Assembly: GCF_000485595.1 (NCBI RefSeq)
Contig: NW_014577078.1
Location: 1,645,218 to 1,672,863 of the forward strand
Source of the DNA: Priapulus caudatus
Lineage: Eukaryota > Priapulida > Priapulimorpha > Priapulimorphida > Priapulidae
Length of the DNA stretch: 27,646 bases
Reading direction: 5' to 3'
Shown piece after piece: positions 9,321 through 16,600 of this stretch (within the stretch, counting starts at the first letter, position 1; the number at the start of each line of letters is the position of its first letter). Position numbers and translations under genes: made by a program. The notes beneath the pieces are model-generated. The model made no database searches and was not told where the DNA came from. It was given only the letters and a program-made list of their open reading frames with translations.

Positions 9321-10472
9321 ATGATATAACATCGCGACGATGATATTACAAAAAAATGGTTCCTGTTTGTGCGTCTAAATTTGCCAAAAATAAGTCTGAG
9401 GCTCACTATGACATCGTCTAGCAATTTCGCTTAGTTTAGCTGTTGTATAGCTTTTGCTTTTATACACTACATTTGTTAAATCAAGACGGTTGCAATCACA
9501 CTATGCGGCATTGGCTAGACGTAATATAAAACATAAATATTTCATGTCCTACAACTGTAGATACAACATGGAAATATATTGCCTTATTCAGCGGATTCGT
9601 GCATGAAAGCCCATATACTCGTTGGCACATTTCAAAACTTCAGCCATCCTTCAACAAACCCACTTATTCTAGTCAGTCATCAAAAAATACAATGTTGAAA
9701 ACAACCCGTGATTCGATCACTCTGCATTAATAACTCGATAAACTTATTGCTGCAATAACCGAAACGTACAATTGGTAAATAATATATCACATCATTTGAA
9801 TGTATTATTGAATGTAACAAAATACTGACTATTTCATCACTTGACGTTTAGAATTCAATGATCCAAACAAACCATAAATTAAGTTACCACACTGTGAAAT
9901 ATGAAATCCAATATAGTATAATATTGCCTATGATTAGTTTTGACTTGATAAACCATTCTTCAAATGTGGTTACCTAACGATATAAGTTACCTAATATAAG
10001 GATTGTCTGCATCATGAATAATATCTTGTATAATGAGATAAATTTTAGAATCCAAAGATATGATTTTATTTCCCAAACCATCATAAAACGTTTTCTAATA
10101 AATTTCAAATTATTTAAAAAAAAACATTAAACGAATTCTATAGTGTACTGGTCCTATGGTGGGATATAGATATAACAAGTTGAACCCAGTCTGCCACTGC
10201 TAAACATTTATTGATAGCATGTTGACAATATGAAGTACTACTAGATATTTGATTGAAACTATAACTAGACTGTGTTGGTACTGCTTGCTGGGTTCGTTAT
10301 CCTCTTCTAATTAGGCGTCAGGGGGGTCAATGCAGAGCTCTTTTTGTGCTGTTGTACACGTGTATGTTGGCAAACGGTTAGCCAACTGACATGCAGCAAC
10401 ACATATTTATGCCATTCTCTACCGTAAAACAACTAAAAATAATCCTATTCAGCTAGGCCTGATTTTAAATGA
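9321..10472. other. AT-rich region downstream of SLC37A4
   Basis: This contains the SLC37A4 3' UTR at its right edge. Nothing else is recognised; short frames are AT-driven. Confidence 0.5.
10207..10212 (-). terminator. Candidate poly(A) signal of SLC37A4
   Basis: A canonical AATAAA on the minus strand lies about 260 bases after the SLC37A4 stop codon. It would give a 3' UTR of roughly 280 bases. It is supported by position and hexamer only. Confidence 0.4.
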
Positions 10473-10639
10473 TCATTCGTGCTTTTTCTTCAGAGGTACC
10501 ATAACGCTGCTGATATTTAGCATGAAAAGCAAAATAACAGCATATCCCAAATTCAAAGTCTCTATAAGCAAAAAGACTCCTGACCAATTGTAATGCTTTG
10601 CCACGTATGCCAGCGGTAGACCGGCAAGCATACCTCCCA
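10473..10639 (-). CDS. SLC37A4: SLC37A4 exon 9 (terminal)
   Basis: The acceptor is CTTGCAG|TGGGAG. It encodes GGMLAGLPLAYVAKHYNWSG, the last helix and the tail LKKKHE followed by TGA. The final four residues KKHE fit the KKxx COPI-retrieval signal; human ends KKAE. Confidence 0.95.
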
Positions 10640-13600
10640 CTGCAAGTAAATGCAGAAATGTACATTTTATCATTATCGTATTATAAGCAAATCACAATTG
10701 GCTATGTAAATGGATTTTCTGAATTTAGTGATCTGCGAGTCGCTCAATATTATAAAATTAAGAGCTAATAATGCATGTATTATTGGCTCTTGATATAATC
10801 CTATGCTCTATTTATATGCTTCTTTACCATTCTATCTATAAGTTATTATATCATCATAAATTACGAAGGTACCACAAAGAGTACAAAATTTATTACACAA
10901 AGACCTGATCACTCATCAAGATTATTACATTAATACCATCAGTTAACTGGTTTCTGATAGTCAGCATCACAAATGAAGCATCTACGGAACAGCATCTACG
11001 AAATGTAAGCCGAGACTCGATCACATTTAAGATCCTATATAGTCTCTACTCACATCGACACGTGACACAGCATCATGTTTCAGAACACAGAGAACAGTCG
11101 ATCAAGATGAAATCGGTTCGAGAGAAATGTGATAGATATCTTGATAAAACAGTGTTCACTTGTGATTCTGAATGAAGCATGCTGTATTTACTAACGAATA
11201 AACTATCAAAATTGACCTGTTCATCTCTTCTTTATTCTTCCTTAAATTTGAATTTTAAAATTACTGCCCGAGAATCCGGACCGACCCAATAGCAGTCCAG
11301 AAATTGGAATTCTACTGTATACAACCAAAACACCTGGGTACCCACTCAAGGAATAAGTACAACAAATAGTTCGTGGCCGAATTTTAGGTGATATTTCCAT
11401 GTGCAGCCATGTCGGGTATGTTTCTAGTAATAAAGCCGAGTGATTTAAATACTCCTAAGGAAATCTCTTTTTTAATGCTCCTAAGAAAATCTCATAGTTG
11501 CAAACTATAGCAGACCATCATTCATTTTTAACCCCATTTCTTGATGCAATTAAATTATACTTACAGTTTGCTGCCAGGGCAACAAACGCATGTGAAGTAC
11601 CACTCAGATGCGTCGGTGCACACTCTGAGGCCACAACTCCAAATATGCAAATAGCTCCATACAGACATAATCCAATGCAGAAGCCCACACCTGTGATGAG
11701 CACCTTGTAACAAGAATCAAAAACACCAGATATACTTAAATCCAGTATAACAACACCATACACTGCCTTATATGTAGAACGTATTGTTTATTACTAACCT
11801 ATTTATAATGATCGATCGATCAATGAATTTATCTATCGATCCATGCATCTATCTATATATCTACCCAACAACCCACCACCCACCAAAATCCATCCATCCA
11901 TCCTACCATCCATCCATTATCCATCCATCCACCATTCCTTGCATCCATCCACCCATTCATCCATGTTCTCTCTCTATATATATATATATATACTAGCGGG
12001 ATACCCGGCGTTGCCCGGGGAAATCAGTTGCGTTACTGAGTTGGTGACCGCTTGGTTGAAAGGAAAATACCCAAAAAATCTAACTATCTATCTATCCATG
12101 CATCCATGCATGCATGCATCCATCCATCCTATTCCATGCCATCCTATCCCATCCCATCGCACCATATCCCATGACATCCCATCGCACCGCATACGCATTC
12201 CATCCCATGCCATGCCATGCCATCGCATGCCATCCCATCCCAAACAGTAAAAAATAATAAGAAATCAAAAGATAAAAGACATTAAATATAAAAAATAAAA
12301 ATTTAAAAGTAAGAAAGTAAAAATAATACATACTAAAGAGGTAGGTAAAGGGAAAAAATGGGAAAATAAGTTCCCCAGCTGGGACTTGAACCCGGAATCC
12401 CGGTGTAGGAGACGAATGTTCTAGCGATTTGGCCACTGCGCTGTCAAGGGTATACACACGTACATATTCGTATTACACGTCCATATACACGTATCCATCC
12501 ATCCATCCCATTCCATGCCATCCCATCCCATCGCACCGCATCCCATCCCATCCCATCCCATGCCATGCCATCCTATCCCATCTCATGCCATGCCATGCCA
12601 TCCCATCGCACTGCATCCAATCCCATGCCATGCCATGCCATCGCATGCCATCCCATCCCAAACAGTAAAAAATAATAAGAAATCAAAAGATAAAACACAT
12701 TAAAATTAAAAAATTAAAAATAATGAAATAAAATTATATAAAAAATATAATAATATTTGATCTGTAACCTACATAGGCTACCGTGAAGTGTTCCCGTCAG
12801 TTTGCGGCTTTGCGCTATTATTATCATCTACGATAGTTTATTCTGGATTTTTACTAAAGGTTTAAATGTAGTAAAAAAAATTGAGAAATTAACGGTGAAG
12901 TGGCAGAAGTACATAGTAAACAGTCCAAAAATAAAGAAACAGGCATTTCCCGAGGTGGGATTCGAACCCAGAATCAATGGTTTTGGAGCCCGATGCTTTA
13001 TCCATTCGGCTACTGGGACGGTATGGTTACAGACCATGATTCACACGTTGGAGATGTTTGGCCTGTACGCACCGCCATGTATTGACGAATTGAATTTTTT
13101 TACTTTTTTACTTTTTNNNNNNNNNNNNNNNNNNNNNNNNNNNNNNNNNNNNNNNNNNNNNNNNNNNNNNNNNNNNNNNNNNNNNNNNNNNNNNNNNNNN
13201 NNNNNNNNNNNNNNNNNNNNNNNNNNNNNNNNNNNNNNNNNNNNNNNNNNNNNNNNNNNNNNNNNNNNNNNNNNNNNNNNNNNNNNNNNNNNNNNNNNNN
13301 NNNNNNNNNNNNNNNNNNNNNNNNNNNNNNNNNNNNNNNNNNNNNNNNNNNNNNNNNNNNNNNNNNNNNNNNNNNNNNNNNNNNNNNNNNNNNNNNNNNN
13401 NNNNNNNNNNNNNNNNNNNNNNNNNNNNNNNNNNNNNNNNNNNNNNNNNNNNNNNNNNNNNNNNNNNNNNNNNNNNNNNNNNNNNNNNNNNNNNNNNNNN
13501 NNNNNNNNNNNNNNNNNNNNNNNNNNNNNNNNNNNNNNNNNNNNNNNNNNNNNNNNNNNNNNNNNNNNNNNNNNNNNNNNNNNNNNNNNNNNNNNNNNNN

Positions 13601-16600
13601 NNNNNNNNNNNNNNNNNNNNNNNNNNNNNNNNNNNNNNNNNNNNNNNNNNNNNNNNNNNNNNNNNNATATATATATATATATCAGTGTGTGGGCATGTGT
13701 ACGTGCGTGCGTGCATGCGTGTGCGTTATCTATAACTATCTTGTTTACATTTACCTCAGATGAGTCCTTGTTCACAATGTAGACAAGTGCATGAAACAGT
13801 GTAAACACAACTCCAACAAATATCAGCACGCCAATCATTCTTGGACTGCTGTCACTCGTGTCACCTCGACTTTTCTGAAAACAGAACCATATTAATAAAC
13901 TAACAAGATATCATGGAAGGTCTCAATTTGTATAGTTTTGAGCTATCTCTGGGACTATGGTAGATTTCTCATATATTGAGGATCTGACTGAAGCTCCTGT
14001 TGAAGTGCTAAAACACTTTGTCATCTTTATACATATACAACATGTGCCTCAAAAACACAATCTGCCTGTTTCGCAAGTGACCTCTATCAGTGATAACAAA
14101 ATCTGGTTTGATTTGACCAGTTGGCTTGGAGCACATCAAATTCAAATGAAAGCGTCAATGACACTATAGCTCACCTTGGGTGTGATAGAAGAGGGAGATG
14201 ATATTTAATATTTGGTAAGTGTTTCATTTATGACGGACCGAAATGTGATCAAATGTCCTTATTCCCTGTTTTATACTAATAGAAATGTTACTGTTTTAAT
14301 TGTTTCAGGGTTAGTTTTGATGCGGAAATAAATGTTTCAGATGTGAAAGTCTGAAATTTGGGCGAGAGATGACGCTATGCCTAAATGATCGCCATTTTGA
14401 TTTTCGATTATCGCGCAAATAAAAGTAAAATATTCCAGTCAAATTACTGTAACGAAGAATCTAAAACACAATATTACACGTAGGTATGAATAGGTAGGTA
14501 GGTAGGTAGGTAGATAGGTAGGTAAGTAAATTTAACAAAATCGAATTAATCTAGATGGCCATTTCCATTTTTGCCAAAAAGTGGGCGTGGCACGAAAGTA
14601 GGTTGACGGGCGTGCTCCAAAATAGGACGTTCAACTCTCTCCCATAGGAGTAACAACTGTATGCAATTTGAAACATGTGGGTCAAGCGTTTCCTGAGTTA
14701 TCGTTGACCGTAGCCAAATGTTGACGGACAGACGGACGGACGTACGACGGATGACACCCCATAGCAATAGCTCATCTTGACGATGTCAAGGCGAGCTAAA
14801 AATATAGTAATTTAGCATTTACAGAGAGTATACCTTTCTCCTCACTAGCCAATCTGTTAGGTAACCAGCAATGACGCTGCCAATAACACCTCCAGTTTCT
14901 ACACTGCTGATAAATGCACTTCCTATAGAACAGAACAATACAAATGTTTAATGAAGCATTTTCCCTGCTTGAAAGTGTGATTAATCTAAAATAGCACAAT
15001 AAAAACATTAACATAGCTGCAAAAAGGTTAACACCTTACTAGAATAAATTTTTTTTAAAAATATCAATCCATATAATAGGTGAAGATTTGTAAAAGTCTA
15101 AAGGTAAATTTGGTTCTAGGTTTAATAAAACAAGTGCCGCAGAGCGACAGCGCTCATCTAACCTCTACTGCGGTGACTCTGTGGTGGAGTGGTGGGATTC
15201 TAGTAAACCCTGTTAGCCCCAAATGTGTTCACATACACGCCGAAACAGTGGAATGCACAGGGATGGTATCAGGAACCTTCTCAAAAGAATGTTCGTTGGG
15301 ATCGTTATGAAAGTTGCCACGAGATGGCGCGTACGTTTAAGTGTCTTCAGATTAAAGATGGAAGCTCCCATCATACGTAGTAGCAACAACTATTTGCAAG
15401 ACAGAATAGGTAAGCACTCATCCATTTACCTACGCAAGCCTACAGGCTGCAAATTGCAATAGAGAGCTGCCACCTGTAAGCAATTAACGCAGGCAAAAAC
15501 TGCACCAACACATGCACTGGCAGCAGCCACTGGCAGTGGCATACGTTACATGTAACATACTGACAGTACAGAATGACATAGAAATTATACGATTTAAGGA
15601 ACATACACCTTCTTTAACCAAATTTAGCTTTTGAAATTTCACTGTGACATTGTAGCCTCATACATCCAGGCATGTATAGATTCTACTAGCAAACCCGGCA
15701 GTCAAATTCTTTCTAACACAGTAACAGTTAACAAATCCATGTTTAACCCTCCTCTTGAGGGTCAAAAGGTTATCCGACACTTACTCTTCGCATGTCAGCA
15801 GAAGGGACATTTCATGGTCCTTTCAATAAAGCCATAAAAATGCTAGGTCACCGCTGAAACAAAAAAGTTTTTCAATCGCTCCGTCAGACCATGTCCTCAG
15901 AAAATGTCTAAAATCTGCCCTGTGCCCACTGACCTTTGACCTGTGACCTCCAATTTCGGCACAGTGATGGCTTTTCCTACCATGATGCTATACACCGACT
16001 ATCACGAGCCTAGGTCGAGCCGTTTAGATTTGTGCCGCAATTCTGCATTTCCTCCCTATACCTTAAGTTAAGGAGTGAATGTTCCCCCTTATTTTACACC
16101 TCTTGACCTTTGACCTTTGACCCCCAGCTTCGACAGCCCAACTCGTTTTGACGATCCCCCCCAATGTGCCGAATATCGTGACCGTACGTCGAGCGGTTAA
16201 GATTTGTGCCCAACTGTTGACGGACGACCGGACGACCGGACGGACGATCAAGCGATTCTACAAGCTGCATCTGACTATGTCAGATGAGCTAACAACTGAA
16301 TAACAAACAGAGTCAACAGACACATGAGCAAATAATAACCATTAAAGATAACTCTGACTATTTTGCATGTATTACTCTTCTAGTACTTAAATTGACGAAA
16401 ATATTAATCTGGTCCACCCTTTTCTAGGTTTGGGCAAGTTTTAAAATGCTCGTCTTGTGACAACAACATCCACAATGATAATGATTGCATATTATAGATT
16501 TTATTTCACGAGACATAGCCTCGAAACTTGTAATCATATGAGAGAGGAAAAGTAAATGTAATTGGACTCTAGTAATACCTAGGTACTGGCTTCCGCCAAG

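Noticed and set aside
12107-12703. His/Pro/Ser-rich and Met/Gly/Trp-rich frames
   Set aside because: Simple translation of CCATC/ATGCC pentamers.
12949-13020. Possible functional tRNA gene (CCA anticodon-like loop)
   Set aside because: A and B boxes are good, but the acceptor and anticodon stems do not pair, and a SINE-like body and tail follow.
12802-13838. Long frames running through the assembly gap
   Set aside because: Most of their length is N, and the real part on the minus strand is only SLC37A4 exon 7.
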